The position numbers and the translations under genes are program-made. A stretch of 64,000 nt of DNA from Alloalcanivorax xiamenensis. GTDB taxonomy: Bacteria; Pseudomonadota; Gammaproteobacteria; Pseudomonadales; Alcanivoracaceae. The DNA is taken from positions 1 to 64,000 of the forward strand of contig NZ_AQPF01000010.1 of NCBI RefSeq assembly GCF_009846745.1. The letters run 5' to 3'. Shown here one piece after another: positions 44,575-53,054 of this stretch (position 1 is the first letter of the stretch; each line of letters begins with the position of its first letter). The notes beneath the pieces are model-generated. The model saw only the letters and a program-made list of their open reading frames with translations. It was not told where the DNA came from and did no database searches.

Positions 44575-44998
44575 GCGCTAGCACGCAACACGCCGGCACG
44601 CTGGCACGCAAATGAGGGGACGACCTGTCGGTCGCGCTGATGTTGATCTCAGCGGGGTTGACAGGTAGTGAGGCCTGGCAACGCTATTTGTTGCGTGTTG
44701 CGTGTTGCGTGTTGCGTGTTGCGTGTTGCGTGTTGCGTGTTGCGTGTTGCGTGTTGCGTGTTGCGTGTTGCGTGTTGCGTGTTGCGTGTTGCGTGTTGCG
44801 TGTTGCGTGTTGCGTGTTGCGTGTTGCGTGTTGCGTGTTGCGTGTTGCGTGTTGCGTGTTGCGTGTTGCGTGTTGCGTGTTGCGTGTTGCGTGTTGCGTG
44901 TTGCGTGTTGCGTGTTGCGTGTTGCGTGTTGCGTGTTGCGTGTTGCGTGTTGCGTGTTGCGTGTTGCGTGTTGCGTGTTGCGTGTTGCGTGCAAGCGT
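44575..44998. repeat. Heptamer-armed element with a 43-copy array
   Basis: A left arm at 44578-44612 has degenerate 7-8 bp units with ACGC cores (acgcaac, acgccggc, acgctggc, acgcaaa). A core of about 75 bp follows, then a right arm of 43 perfect GTTGCGT units (44690-44990) with GCAAGCGT after it. The left unit ACGCAAC is the reverse complement of the right unit. The element fills most of the 614-bp gap between two divergent genes, so it may lie between their promoters. Confidence 0.85.
44690..44990. repeat. (GTTGCGT)43 perfect tandem repeat
   Basis: Exactly 301 bp follow a 7-bp period with no mismatch. Because 7 is not a multiple of 3 and the unit makes no stop codon, all six frames stay open through it, giving artefactual Cys-rich or Asn-Thr-Gln-rich proteins. 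Such an array should be prone to slippage and to assembly error. Confidence 0.95.
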
Positions 44999-45105
44999 CT
45001 TGTCATGCACCAAACTAATCCGCTGACATTCAAAATATCAATTTCACTAACTTTCCCCCCTGTTCTAGGCTGTGACCATCATTTGCTCACAGGCAGAGTC
45101 GTTAC

Positions 45106-45783
45106 ATGGCCCGTTTCTACCTCATCCGGCATGGTCAGGCGTCCTTCGGCGCGGCCAATTACGACAAGCTCTCTGATCTGGGGCACCAACAGTCCCGCTG
45201 GCTGGGTGAGTATTTTCGCGAGCGGGGCACCGGGTTCGATGCCCTGATCACCGGCGATCTGGTGCGCCATGTGGAAACCGGCGCCGGCATCTGCGAAGGG
45301 CTGGGGCAGGACCTGCCCACCGACCGGCAGCCTGGCCTCAATGAATTCCAGTTTCATGCCCTGGTGGACGCCTATCTGAGTGCCTATCCGGAGCAGATGC
45401 CGGAGCCCGGTGCGCCGGTATCCGCCTTTTACCGCCTGCTCAAGCGGGCCATGGTGGAATGGCGGGAACAGCGTCTGAGCGGCAATTTGCCGGAGACCTG
45501 GCGTCAGTTCTCCGATCGCGTGGCCGCCGCCATGGCCCACCTGCAGGGTCGTTACAGCGATCACGACCGGGTACTGGTGGTCAGCTCCGGTGGCGCCATT
45601 GCCATGTGGATGCACCACTTACTCAAAACCGCCGACGAAACCGTGGTGGAGCTGAATCTGCAGATACGTAACACCAGCGTCACGGAAGGCTTCTTCAACC
45701 AGAAGGCGTTTCGCCTGTCCGCGTTCAATCAGGTTCCCCACCTGGACCGCGAAGACCGGCAGGACGCCGTTACCTATACCTGA
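45106..45783 (+). CDS. Histidine phosphatase family protein
   Basis: The 225-residue protein has the canonical phosphoglycerate-mutase-like motif LIRHGQASFG at residues 6-15, TGDLVRHVETG for the phosphate pocket and the distal histidine region VVSSGGAIAMWM in place of the usual GG-HG. It is a soluble phosphatase of unknown substrate. The next gene, an ACAD10/11-like protein, follows 39 bp later. Bacterial and eukaryotic ACAD10/11-type systems involve phosphate chemistry on acyl chains, so a linked role is conceivable but unproven. Confidence 0.85.
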   Translation: MARFYLIRHGQASFGAANYDKLSDLGHQQSRWLGEYFRERGTGFDALITGDLVRHVETGAGICEGLGQDLPTDRQPGLNEFQFHALVDAYLSAYPEQMPEPGAPVSAFYRLLKRAMVEWREQRLSGNLPETWRQFSDRVAAAMAHLQGRYSDHDRVLVVSSGGAIAMWMHHLLKTADETVVELNLQIRNTSVTEGFFNQKAFRLSAFNQVPHLDREDRQDAVTYT

Positions 45784-45822
45784 AATCAGTGGCACGGGGC
45801 AGTAACCCCCGGGGAGAGAGAA

Positions 45823-47031
45823 ATGAACTTCGAGTATTCCGACAAGGTTAAGGAACTGATCGCCCAGGTGCGCGACTTCATCGACAGTGAAGTAATCCCG
45901 GCGGAACCGACCTATGAAGAGCAACTGGCGAAAAGCCCGTGGGAAACGCCGCCGGTGTTGGACCAGTTGAAAGAGAAAGCCAAGGCGAAAGGGCTGTGGA
46001 ATCTGTTTCTGCCGCGTGAGCACGGAGATTTCACCGCCGGCCTGACCAACCTGGAATACGCACCGCTGGCCGAACTGATGGGCCGCCACCACATTGCTTC
46101 CGAGGCGTTCAACTGCGCCGCCCCGGACACCGGAAACATGGAAGTGCTGGCCAAGTACGGTAACGCCCAGCAGCAAGAACAGTGGCTCAAGCCATTGCTG
46201 GAAGGCAAGATCCGTTCCGCCTTCGCCATGACCGAGCCGGAAGTGGCTTCTTCCGACGCCACCAACATTGAAACCTCGATCACCCGCGATGGTGACGATT
46301 ATGTCATCAATGGCCGCAAGTTCTATATCAGTGGCGCCATGCGCAAGTCTTGCGAAATCATGATCGTGATGGGCAAGACCGATCCGGACAACCCTAACCG
46401 TCACCAGCAGCAGTCACAGATCCTGGTGCCCACCAATACTCCGGGTGTTACCGTTAAACGTCCGATGTACGTGCTCGGTTCCGCTGATGCACCGGAAGGC
46501 CACGCCGAAGTGATCTTCGAGAACGTGCGCGTGCCGAAGGAAAACATCATCCTGGGTGAAGGGCGTGGCTTCGAAATCGCCCAGGGGCGTCTCGGCCCGG
46601 GCCGGATTCACCACTGCATGCGTTTGATCGGCGCTTCCCAGCGCGCGCTGGAACTGATGTGCAAGCGCGCCAACGAGCGAGTGGTATTCGGTCAGCCGAT
46701 GATCAAGCATGGCTCCGTGCGCGAGGACATCGCCAAGAGCGCCTGCGAGATCGAGCAGGCCCGTCTGCTGACTCTGAAAGCGGCGGACGCCATGGACCGC
46801 TATGGCAACAAGGAAGCGAAGGAACTGATCGCCATGATCAAAATCATCGCTCCGAACATGGCGTTGCGGGTGATCGACCGTGCCATGCAGATTCACGGTG
46901 CCGTGGGTCTGAGCCAGGACACCCCGCTGGCCGGCTTCTTCGCCTACGCCCGTACTCTGCGTCTGGCCGACGGCCCGGATCAGGTGCACATGATGCAGTT
47001 GGGTCGTAACCTGGCCAAACAACTCGGCTGA
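45823..47031 (+). CDS. ACAD10/11-like acyl-CoA dehydrogenase family protein
   Basis: The 402-residue protein has the ACAD fold with AMTEPEVASSDATNI, GPGRIHHCMRLIGASQRALE and LRLADGPDQVHMMQL. The last two strongly recall human ACAD10/ACAD11 and LvaC. The catalytic loop has Asp (ADGPD) where classic ACADs have Glu-Gly-Thr. In ACAD11 and the Pseudomonas putida levulinate pathway, the partner kinase phosphorylates a 4-hydroxyacyl-CoA and this fold then eliminates phosphate. The adjacent APH-type kinase gene makes that role likely here. A strong hairpin separates the two genes. Confidence 0.88.
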   Translation: MNFEYSDKVKELIAQVRDFIDSEVIPAEPTYEEQLAKSPWETPPVLDQLKEKAKAKGLWNLFLPREHGDFTAGLTNLEYAPLAELMGRHHIASEAFNCAAPDTGNMEVLAKYGNAQQQEQWLKPLLEGKIRSAFAMTEPEVASSDATNIETSITRDGDDYVINGRKFYISGAMRKSCEIMIVMGKTDPDNPNRHQQQSQILVPTNTPGVTVKRPMYVLGSADAPEGHAEVIFENVRVPKENIILGEGRGFEIAQGRLGPGRIHHCMRLIGASQRALELMCKRANERVVFGQPMIKHGSVREDIAKSACEIEQARLLTLKAADAMDRYGNKEAKELIAMIKIIAPNMALRVIDRAMQIHGAVGLSQDTPLAGFFAYARTLRLADGPDQVHMMQLGRNLAKQLG

Positions 47032-47072
47032 AACCGGACAACCGGTTATCACTGAGTTACGTTGAAACAAAC

Positions 47073-47107
47073 GCCGGCGGCGTCGCTTAGCGACGTTGCC
47101 GGCTTTT
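47073..47107 (+). terminator. Hairpin/attenuator between the ACAD and kinase genes
   Basis: GCCGGCGGCGTCG pairs with CGACGTTGCCGGC (13 bp including two G-T pairs) around a CTTAG loop, followed by TTTT. It lies 42 bp after the ACAD stop and just ahead of the kinase ribosome binding site. It probably reduces or conditions read-through. Confidence 0.75.
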
Positions 47108-47132
47108 GCGTATCGGCATAAGGAGGAATCGC

Positions 47133-48164
47133 ATGTCCCAGGTGGATACCCTGGATACCCAACGTCTGGCGGACTATTTGCAACAGCATGTGGACGGGTT
47201 CAAAGGCCCGGTCACCGCGGAAAAATTCGCTGGCGGTCAGTCCAATCCCACGTTTCGAATCAAGGCCGGTTCCGGCGAATACGTACTGCGCCGGCAACCG
47301 CCGGGCAAACTGCTCAAGTCCGCCCATGCGGTGGACCGGGAGTACCGGGTGATGGCCGCGCTGAAGGACACCGAAGTGCCGGTGCCGAAGGTATTCCATC
47401 TGTGCGAGGACCGCGACGTGATCGGCTCCATGTTCTACTTGATGGAGTTCTGTGAAGGCCGGATCTTCTGGGACGCGGCCATTCCCGAAGTGGACAATGC
47501 CGAGCGCACCGCCATGTATGACGAAATGAATCGTGTGCTGGCGGCGCTGCACAGCGTGGACCCGGCGGCGGTGGGGCTGGCCGACTACGGCAAGCCCGGC
47601 AGTTACTTTGAACGTCAGTTGGGCCGTTGGGGCAAACAGTACCGCGCCTCGGAAACCCACCGCATCGAAGCCATGGAAGAACTGATGACCTGGCTGGAAG
47701 CGAATCAGCCCGCCGATGACGGCCAGGTTTCGCTGGTGCACGGCGACTATCGTCTGGACAACATGATGTGGGCTCCCAAGGAAAGCCGCGTTATCGCGGT
47801 GCTCGATTGGGAACTGTCCACTCTGGGGCACCCGCTGGCCGATCTCGCCTATCAGTGCATGCAGCTGCGCATGCCGCCGAAGAGTGGAAACCTGTCCGGG
47901 CTGCAGGGCAAGGACCGGGCGGCCCTGGGTATCCCCTCGGAAAAAGAGTATGTGGCGGCGTACTGCCAACGGCGCGGTATTGACGGCATAGACCATTGGG
48001 AATTCTATCTGGCGTTCAGCTTCTTCCGGCTGGCGGCGATTGCCCAGGGCGTGGCCAAGCGCGCTCTTGACGGTAACGCTTCCAGCAAAACCGCTGGGTG
48101 GGCCGCCCAGGTGGTGGAGCCACTTTCGCAAATGGCCATGCAGGTGGTCCGCGAGGGCGCTTGA
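47133..48164 (+). CDS. APH-family phosphotransferase (ACAD10/11 kinase-domain or LvaA-like)
   Basis: The 343-residue protein has a kinase-like fold: GGQSNPTFRIKAGSGEYVLR for the nucleotide lobe, catalytic loop HGDYRLDNMMW and metal loop VLDWELSTLGHPLADL. This set is the aminoglycoside-phosphotransferase family branch that forms the N-terminal domain of ACAD10/11 and the stand-alone LvaA. It probably phosphorylates the hydroxyl of a 4-hydroxyacyl-CoA for elimination by the preceding ACAD-like protein. ATG 47133 follows AAGGAGGA. Antibiotic resistance is unlikely in this setting. Confidence 0.88.
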   Translation: MSQVDTLDTQRLADYLQQHVDGFKGPVTAEKFAGGQSNPTFRIKAGSGEYVLRRQPPGKLLKSAHAVDREYRVMAALKDTEVPVPKVFHLCEDRDVIGSMFYLMEFCEGRIFWDAAIPEVDNAERTAMYDEMNRVLAALHSVDPAAVGLADYGKPGSYFERQLGRWGKQYRASETHRIEAMEELMTWLEANQPADDGQVSLVHGDYRLDNMMWAPKESRVIAVLDWELSTLGHPLADLAYQCMQLRMPPKSGNLSGLQGKDRAALGIPSEKEYVAAYCQRRGIDGIDHWEFYLAFSFFRLAAIAQGVAKRALDGNASSKTAGWAAQVVEPLSQMAMQVVREGA

Positions 48165-48187
48165 GACAGCACCTCGCTGATGCGGGT

Positions 48188-48240
48188 TTCGAAGCCGCTG
48201 TGGGAGCTGGCCTGCCAGCGAAAGGGCGGCTTTGCCGCCC
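48188..48240. repeat. REP-like palindrome plus GC hairpin
   Basis: TTCGAAGCC...GTGGGAGCTGGCCTGCCAGCGAA (48188-48222, in parts) matches the REP style of this genome. A perfect hairpin, GGGCGGC-TTT-GCCGCCC (48224-48240), follows. It lies between the kinase gene and the first SDR and may attenuate transcription. Confidence 0.75.
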
Positions 48241-48298
48241 GGCGGGATTCCAGAGACCTTTCCAAAGGTCCTTCCAAGAATTTTTAAGGAGAGCATGA

Positions 48299-49063
48299 AT
48301 GAGCACCAACCTGTTTGATCTGACCGGAAAAATCGCCCTGGTCACTGGCGCCAGCCGTGGCATCGGTGAGGAAATCGCCAAGCTGTTGGCGGAGCAGGGC
48401 GCTCACGTGATCGTCTCCAGCCGCAAGATCGACGGCTGCCAGGCGGTAGCGGACGTGATCAACGCCGCCGGCGGCAGTGCCGAGGCCTTCGCCTGCCATA
48501 TCGGTGAGATGTCGCAAATCGAGGCCATCTTCGCCTTCATCAAGAAAAAGCACGGCAAGCTGGACATCCTGGTCAACAATGCCGCCGCCAATCCGTACTT
48601 CGGCCACATCCTCGATACTCCGGTCACCGCGTTCGACAAGACCGTGGACGTGAACCTGCGCGGCTATTTCTATATGTCCGTGGAAGGCGCCAAACTGATG
48701 CGTGACCATGGCGGCGGCGCCATCGTCAACACCGCCTCCATCAATGGCCTGTCACCGGGCAACATGCAGGGCATCTATTCCATCTCCAAGGCGGCGGTGA
48801 TCAGCATGACCAAATCCTTCGCTCAGGAATGCGCTCAATTCAATGTGCGGGTGAACGCTTTGTTGCCCGGTCTGACCAAAACCAAGTTCGCCGGGGCGTT
48901 GTTCGAGCAGGAAGAGATCTACAACAGCGCCATTGCTCAGATCCCCATGCATCGTCACGCCGAGCCGCGTGAAATGGCCGGCACGGTACTCTACCTGGTG
49001 TCCGACGCGTCCAGCTACGTCACTGGCGAATGCGTGGTGGTGGACGGCGGCTTCACCATTTAA
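48299..49063 (+). CDS. SDR family oxidoreductase
   Basis: The 254-residue classical SDR has NAD(P) motif TGASRGIG (residues 17-24), NNAAANPYFG, catalytic Ser in NTASINGLSPG and YSISK. It ends in YVTGECVVVDGGF. SSRKIDGC after beta-strand 2 suggests NADP preference, an inference. It is likely the 3-hydroxyacyl or related dehydrogenase of the 4-hydroxyacid-type gene group. Ribosome binding site AAGGAGA lies upstream; an ATG 4 bp earlier is out of frame. Confidence 0.9.
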   Translation: MSTNLFDLTGKIALVTGASRGIGEEIAKLLAEQGAHVIVSSRKIDGCQAVADVINAAGGSAEAFACHIGEMSQIEAIFAFIKKKHGKLDILVNNAAANPYFGHILDTPVTAFDKTVDVNLRGYFYMSVEGAKLMRDHGGGAIVNTASINGLSPGNMQGIYSISKAAVISMTKSFAQECAQFNVRVNALLPGLTKTKFAGALFEQEEIYNSAIAQIPMHRHAEPREMAGTVLYLVSDASSYVTGECVVVDGGFTI

Positions 49064-49112
49064 TGCGAACGGGTGAGCCATAGAGGCAGGTGATTAACCA
49101 AGGAGAGAATGC

Positions 49113-49895
49113 ATGGATCCGATGCTGGACTTCACCGGCAAGGTGGGACTGATCACCGGCGCCGCCAGCGGCTTCGGCAAGATGTTGGCCGAGGAACTGG
49201 GGCGCCGTGGCGCTTCCCTGGTGATCGGGGATATCAATGAAGCCGCCTTGCAACAGGTGGCGGAGGAACTGGCCGGGCAGGATATTCCGGTGCGTGCATT
49301 GCGTTGCGATGTATCCCGGGAAGCGGACTGCAAGGCCATGGTGGACACCGCCGTGACGGAGTTCGGACGGCTGGACATGGCGGTGAATAACGCCGGCATC
49401 GCTCATGATTTCGTCGCCATGCACGATATCGATGAAGCGCTGTTGGACCGGCAGATCAACGTCAATGTCAAAGGCGTGATCTTCGGCATGAAATACCAGT
49501 TGCCGGCGTTGATCGAAGCCGGCGGTGGGGCGGTGGTCAACACCGCCTCCATGGCCGGTATCGGCGGCGCGCCCAAGCTGGCGCCCTACGCCGCCGCCAA
49601 ACACGCGGTGATTGGCGTAACCCGCACCGCGGCGGTGGATTACGGCCGGCGCAATATTCGCGTCAACGCGGTTTGCCCCTATTACACGCTGACTCCGATG
49701 CTGGAGGGCAATGAGGGTATCGCCGCCGGTGAGGATGCTGAGAAGACACTGGCGATGATGGCTTCCGGTACACCGATGAAACGGTTGGGCCGCCCCGAGG
49801 AAATCGTGGCGGTGATGATGATGCTGTTGTCGCCGGCCAATACGTTTATGAATGGTCAGGCGTTGGCGGTGGACGGCGGCGTTTCGGCGTTTTGA
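49113..49895 (+). CDS. SDR family oxidoreductase
   Basis: The 260-residue classical SDR has cofactor motif TGAASGFG, an acidic residue after strand 2 (VIGDINEA) indicating NAD use, NNAGIAHDFV, NTASMAGIGG and the catalytic YAAAKHA. Ribosome binding site AAGGAGAG precedes ATG 49113. Substrate unknown; the cluster context suggests a hydroxyacyl-CoA or secondary alcohol. Confidence 0.9.
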   Translation: MDPMLDFTGKVGLITGAASGFGKMLAEELGRRGASLVIGDINEAALQQVAEELAGQDIPVRALRCDVSREADCKAMVDTAVTEFGRLDMAVNNAGIAHDFVAMHDIDEALLDRQINVNVKGVIFGMKYQLPALIEAGGGAVVNTASMAGIGGAPKLAPYAAAKHAVIGVTRTAAVDYGRRNIRVNAVCPYYTLTPMLEGNEGIAAGEDAEKTLAMMASGTPMKRLGRPEEIVAVMMMLLSPANTFMNGQALAVDGGVSAF

Positions 49896-49905
49896 TTAGA
49901 AACTG

Positions 49906-50034
49906 CTTGCACGCGACACGCTTACACGCTGGCACGCTAAAGGCGGTAGTCGTTCGCCGACCTTGATTACAGGCTGGAATCTTGACGCCGTAACCTGGAT
50001 GCATACGCTTTTGCCGGCGTGCAAGCGTGCAAGC
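49906..50034. repeat. Octamer-armed intergenic element (GCGTGCAA type)
   Basis: The left arm 49906-49940 has four degenerate units with ACGC cores (acgcgac, acgcttac, acgctggc, acgctaa). The right arm 50017-50034 has two perfect GCGTGCAA units in the opposite orientation. The left arm is plainly similar to the left arm at 44578-44612. The element fills the gap between two SDR genes, right up to the ribosome binding site of the second. Confidence 0.8.
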
Positions 50035-50054
50035 GAAATAACAGGAGAACAATC

Positions 50055-50855
50055 ATGAGCAATCGTTTGGCGGACAAAATCACCATCATTACCGGCGCCA
50101 CCAGTGGCATTGGTGAAGCCACCGCGCGTCGCTTCATCGAGCAGGGCGCCACCGTGGTACTGGCCGGCCGCTCCGAGGAGAAGGGCCAGGAACTGGCCAA
50201 GGAACTGGGTGAGCGCGCGGTGTTCAAACGCACCGACGTCATGAAGGAAGAGGATATTGCCGCCCTGGTGGATTTCACCGTGGATCGGTTCGGCCGTCTG
50301 GACGCGCTGTTCAACAACGCCGGTGCCGGTGACCGCACCACGTATGAATCCTTCGATGAAGAAGAGTTCGCCCGCATTATGCGATTGCTGGTCGGCGCTC
50401 CGGCGTTCGGCATCAAGCATGCCGCCCGGGTGATGAAGGACAGTGGTGGCGGGGCCATCATCAACAACGCCTCGATCGCCGGGTTACGCCGCAATCAAGG
50501 TGGCTACCTGTATTCCTCCGCCAAGGCGGCGGTGGCGCACATGACCCGTTTGGCTGGCGCGGACCTCGGCCCTTATGGTATCCGCGTCAACGCCATTTCC
50601 CCGGGGGCGGTGGCCACGCCGATCTTCTGGGGCGGCTCCCAGCGTGCTCAGAATCTCAGTGACGAAGAGAACGACAAGAAAATGGCCAAGTTGCAGTCCA
50701 ACCTGGCCAAGGCCACGCCGATGCCGCGCTCCGGCTTCGCCGACGATATCGCCTACGCGGCGGTGTTCCTGGCCAGTGATGAAGGTTCTTTCATCAACAG
50801 CCATGATCTGGTGGTGGACGGCGGCCGGATCGCCATGTTCAACGAGAACCCCTGA
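50055..50855 (+). CDS. SDR family oxidoreductase
   Basis: The 266-residue classical SDR has TGATSGIG (residues 13-20), basic residues after strand 2 (LAGRSEEKG) favouring NADP, FNNAGAGDRT, NNASIAGLRR and YSSAKAA. ATG 50055 follows ACAGGAGA. It is the third consecutive SDR. The three differ enough to be separate enzymes and not recent duplicates. Confidence 0.9.
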   Translation: MSNRLADKITIITGATSGIGEATARRFIEQGATVVLAGRSEEKGQELAKELGERAVFKRTDVMKEEDIAALVDFTVDRFGRLDALFNNAGAGDRTTYESFDEEEFARIMRLLVGAPAFGIKHAARVMKDSGGGAIINNASIAGLRRNQGGYLYSSAKAAVAHMTRLAGADLGPYGIRVNAISPGAVATPIFWGGSQRAQNLSDEENDKKMAKLQSNLAKATPMPRSGFADDIAYAAVFLASDEGSFINSHDLVVDGGRIAMFNENP

Positions 50856-50890
50856 GGCTCCTGTCGATTCCATAACAAAGGACGAGCCGT

Positions 50891-51808
50891 ATGTCCGAGA
50901 TGACCGTGATTGCCGAGGGCCTGAAGTTTCCCGAAGGCCCCATCGCCATGCCCGATGGCAGTGTGATTCTGGTGGAAATCGCCGCCGGACGCCTGACCCG
51001 GGTATTACCCGATGGCCGTAAGGAAGTGGTGGCCGAGCCCGGCGGTGGCCCCAATGGTGCCGCCATCGGCCCCGACGGCGCTTGTTACGTGTGCAACAAT
51101 GGCGGCATGCGTTTCCACGAAAAGAACGGCCTGCTGTTTCCCGGCGACATGCCCAAGGATTACAGCGGTGGCCGTATCGAGCGCATTGATTTGAACACCG
51201 GTAAGGTGGAAGTGCTGTACACCGAGGTGGACGGTGAACCGCTCAAGGGACCCAACGATATTGTTTTCGATAAAGCCGGCGGCTTCTGGTTCACCGATCT
51301 GGGCAAAGGGCGTGGCCGCACTCAGGACCGGGGTGGTTTGTACTACGCCAAGGCCGACGGTTCCATGGTCAAGGAAGTGGTGTTTCCCATCGTCAGTCCC
51401 AATGGGGTGGGCCTGTCACCGGATGAAAAAACCGTGTTCGTGGCGGACACGATCCCCGGCCGCCTTTGGGCTTTCGAGATCGCCGGAGAAGGAGAGATCA
51501 AACGGGCGCCCGGACCTTTCCCCGGCCGCTTCGTCGGTTCCCCCGAGGGGCTGAACTTCTTTGACTCCCTGGCGGTGGATGGCGACGGCAATGTCTGTGT
51601 GGCCACCATCTTCAACCCGGGTATCACCATTTTCGCTCCCGACGGCTCCAGCATTCGTCATTTCCCCACCGACGATGCCATCACCACCAACATCTGCTTC
51701 GGTGGTGAGGATCTGCGCATCGCTTACATCACCTTGTCCAGTTCCGGAAGGCTGGTGGCGGTGCCGTGGGAAAGGCCCGGTCTGGCGCTGAATTTCCTTA
51801 ATAAATAA
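50891..51808 (+). CDS. SMP-30/gluconolactonase family protein
   Basis: The 305-residue six-bladed beta-propeller lactonase has an early metal-ligand glutamate in GLKFPEGPIAMPDGS, then GGPNGAAIGPDGACYVCNNGG, PNDIVFDKAGGFWFTD and GLSPDEKTVFVADT. These provide the Asn/Asp ligands of the single Ca/Zn site. Family members open gamma- or delta-lactones. At the end of a gene group with an APH kinase and an ACAD10/11-like protein, it could hydrolyse a gamma-lactone to the 4-hydroxyacid that feeds the route. This is inference. Confidence 0.9.
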   Translation: MSEMTVIAEGLKFPEGPIAMPDGSVILVEIAAGRLTRVLPDGRKEVVAEPGGGPNGAAIGPDGACYVCNNGGMRFHEKNGLLFPGDMPKDYSGGRIERIDLNTGKVEVLYTEVDGEPLKGPNDIVFDKAGGFWFTDLGKGRGRTQDRGGLYYAKADGSMVKEVVFPIVSPNGVGLSPDEKTVFVADTIPGRLWAFEIAGEGEIKRAPGPFPGRFVGSPEGLNFFDSLAVDGDGNVCVATIFNPGITIFAPDGSSIRHFPTDDAITTNICFGGEDLRIAYITLSSSGRLVAVPWERPGLALNFLNK

Positions 51809-51814
51809 GGGCTA

Positions 51815-51873
51815 TTCGCCGCTCCTGCGGAGGTCTCCAAGGAGTCCTTGTAGGAGCCAGCCCCGCAGGCGAA
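51815..51873. repeat. REP-like imperfect palindrome
   Basis: TTCGCC...CCTGCGG at the left and CCCCGCAGG...CGAA at the right form an imperfect dyad of the REP style just after the lactonase stop. The remaining gap to 52071 shows no gene. Confidence 0.6.
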
Positions 51874-52071
51874 CCCAATAAGTCAAAACGAACTTATTGA
51901 GCCGAAAACGACTCTTTTTGATCGTGCCCCTCATTCTGGCATGACCCCGTCTTGAATCTCTTTCCGTGCCCCTGAAATCAAACCAAAAGCAGTTCGATTC
52001 CGATAATGAAGCCATCGCACACCGGCCGCTAAGCTCGAATGATTCAACAACAAAGACGAGCGAGGTCGACG

Positions 52072-53052
52072 ATGAAACACAAGATAGCCACGGTGATTGC
52101 GTCCCCGGTGATCTTCGATCTGGAAGCCACGGCGAAAAAATGCCGTGGCATCATTAACGAAGCGGCGGACAAAGGGGCGTCGCTGGTGGTGTTTCCGGAA
52201 ACCTTTCTGCCCATGTATCCCTGGTGGATCTGGATGGCGGTGGATAACGTCAAGCGCCTGGAACTGTACGAACGCCTGGCGGGGGAGTCGGTGGATGTAC
52301 ATGGCGATGCGTTCAAGTCCATCTGTTACCAGGCACGCCGCCGTAACGTTCACGTGGTCATCGGCCTCAACGAAATCGGCGGCGACACTTTGTACAACAG
52401 CCAGGCGTTCATCGATAACCGTGGTGATCTGATCGGCTTGCGCCGCAAGCTGGTGCCCACCGGTGAGGAGCGCACCTTGTGGGGCAGGGGGGATGGCAGC
52501 GATCTGATGGTGCTGGAGACCGAAATAGGACGGCTGGGCGGTCTGATCTGCTATGAGAATTCCATGGCGTTGTCCCGTTACGCACTCTATAGCCAGGGGC
52601 TGCAGATCCATGTGGCGAACTGGCCCGGTTCCAACTTCAAAAGTCAGCCCCGTGACCGGACCCGCACCATTGATACCGTATGCCGATTTATCGCTTTCGA
52701 GGGGCAGACTTTCGTGGTGGCGTCGTCCTCCTGCATTGGCGAGGAGGAAGTGCGCTTCTACCACCAGCTGTGCCCGGAGTTGAAGGAGAGCTTTGCCGCC
52801 GGCGGCGGTATCGCGGCGGTGTACAACCCGTTCGGCGAGCCGGTCGGCACGCCCATGACCGACCGGGAAGGCATTGTCTACGCGGATCTGGACCTGGGGG
52901 ATATTCGCAAAGCCAAGCACATGATCGACTGCGTCGGGCACTACGCCCGCCCGGACGTGGCGCGACTGGTCATCGATGACGGTGGCAAGCAGCCGGTGAC
53001 GGGGTTTACCAATGCCCGTCCCCAACCGCTCGGCTTCGAGTTTGATGATTGA
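52072..53052 (+). CDS. Nitrilase (carbon-nitrogen hydrolase)
   Basis: The 326-residue protein has the full nitrilase triad: Glu in VVFPETFLPMYPWW, Lys in LRRKLVPTGEER and Cys in GLICYENSMALSR. The WPWW-like aromatic region and length fit true nitrilases, which convert a nitrile directly to acid and ammonia, and not amidases. ATG 52072 follows GAGG. It faces a PAS-containing regulator gene with only 2 bp between their stop codons, and an aldehyde dehydrogenase lies beyond it. Confidence 0.92.
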   Translation: MKHKIATVIASPVIFDLEATAKKCRGIINEAADKGASLVVFPETFLPMYPWWIWMAVDNVKRLELYERLAGESVDVHGDAFKSICYQARRRNVHVVIGLNEIGGDTLYNSQAFIDNRGDLIGLRRKLVPTGEERTLWGRGDGSDLMVLETEIGRLGGLICYENSMALSRYALYSQGLQIHVANWPGSNFKSQPRDRTRTIDTVCRFIAFEGQTFVVASSSCIGEEEVRFYHQLCPELKESFAAGGGIAAVYNPFGEPVGTPMTDREGIVYADLDLGDIRKAKHMIDCVGHYARPDVARLVIDDGGKQPVTGFTNARPQPLGFEFDD

Positions 53053-53054
53053 CG

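Noticed and set aside
44578..45033. Repetitive proteins encoded by the heptamer array in all frames
   Set aside because: The frames stay open only because GTTGCGT contains no stop in any phase. There is no ribosome binding site and no protein-like flank.
47133..48164. Aminoglycoside resistance kinase
   Set aside because: The APH fold is present, but the ACAD10/11-like neighbour and cluster context point to acyl-CoA chemistry.
51930..51960. Possible sigma-54 promoter upstream of the nitrilase
   Set aside because: TGGCAT is present, but the -12 element is about 3 bp too far away and lacks the required GC.
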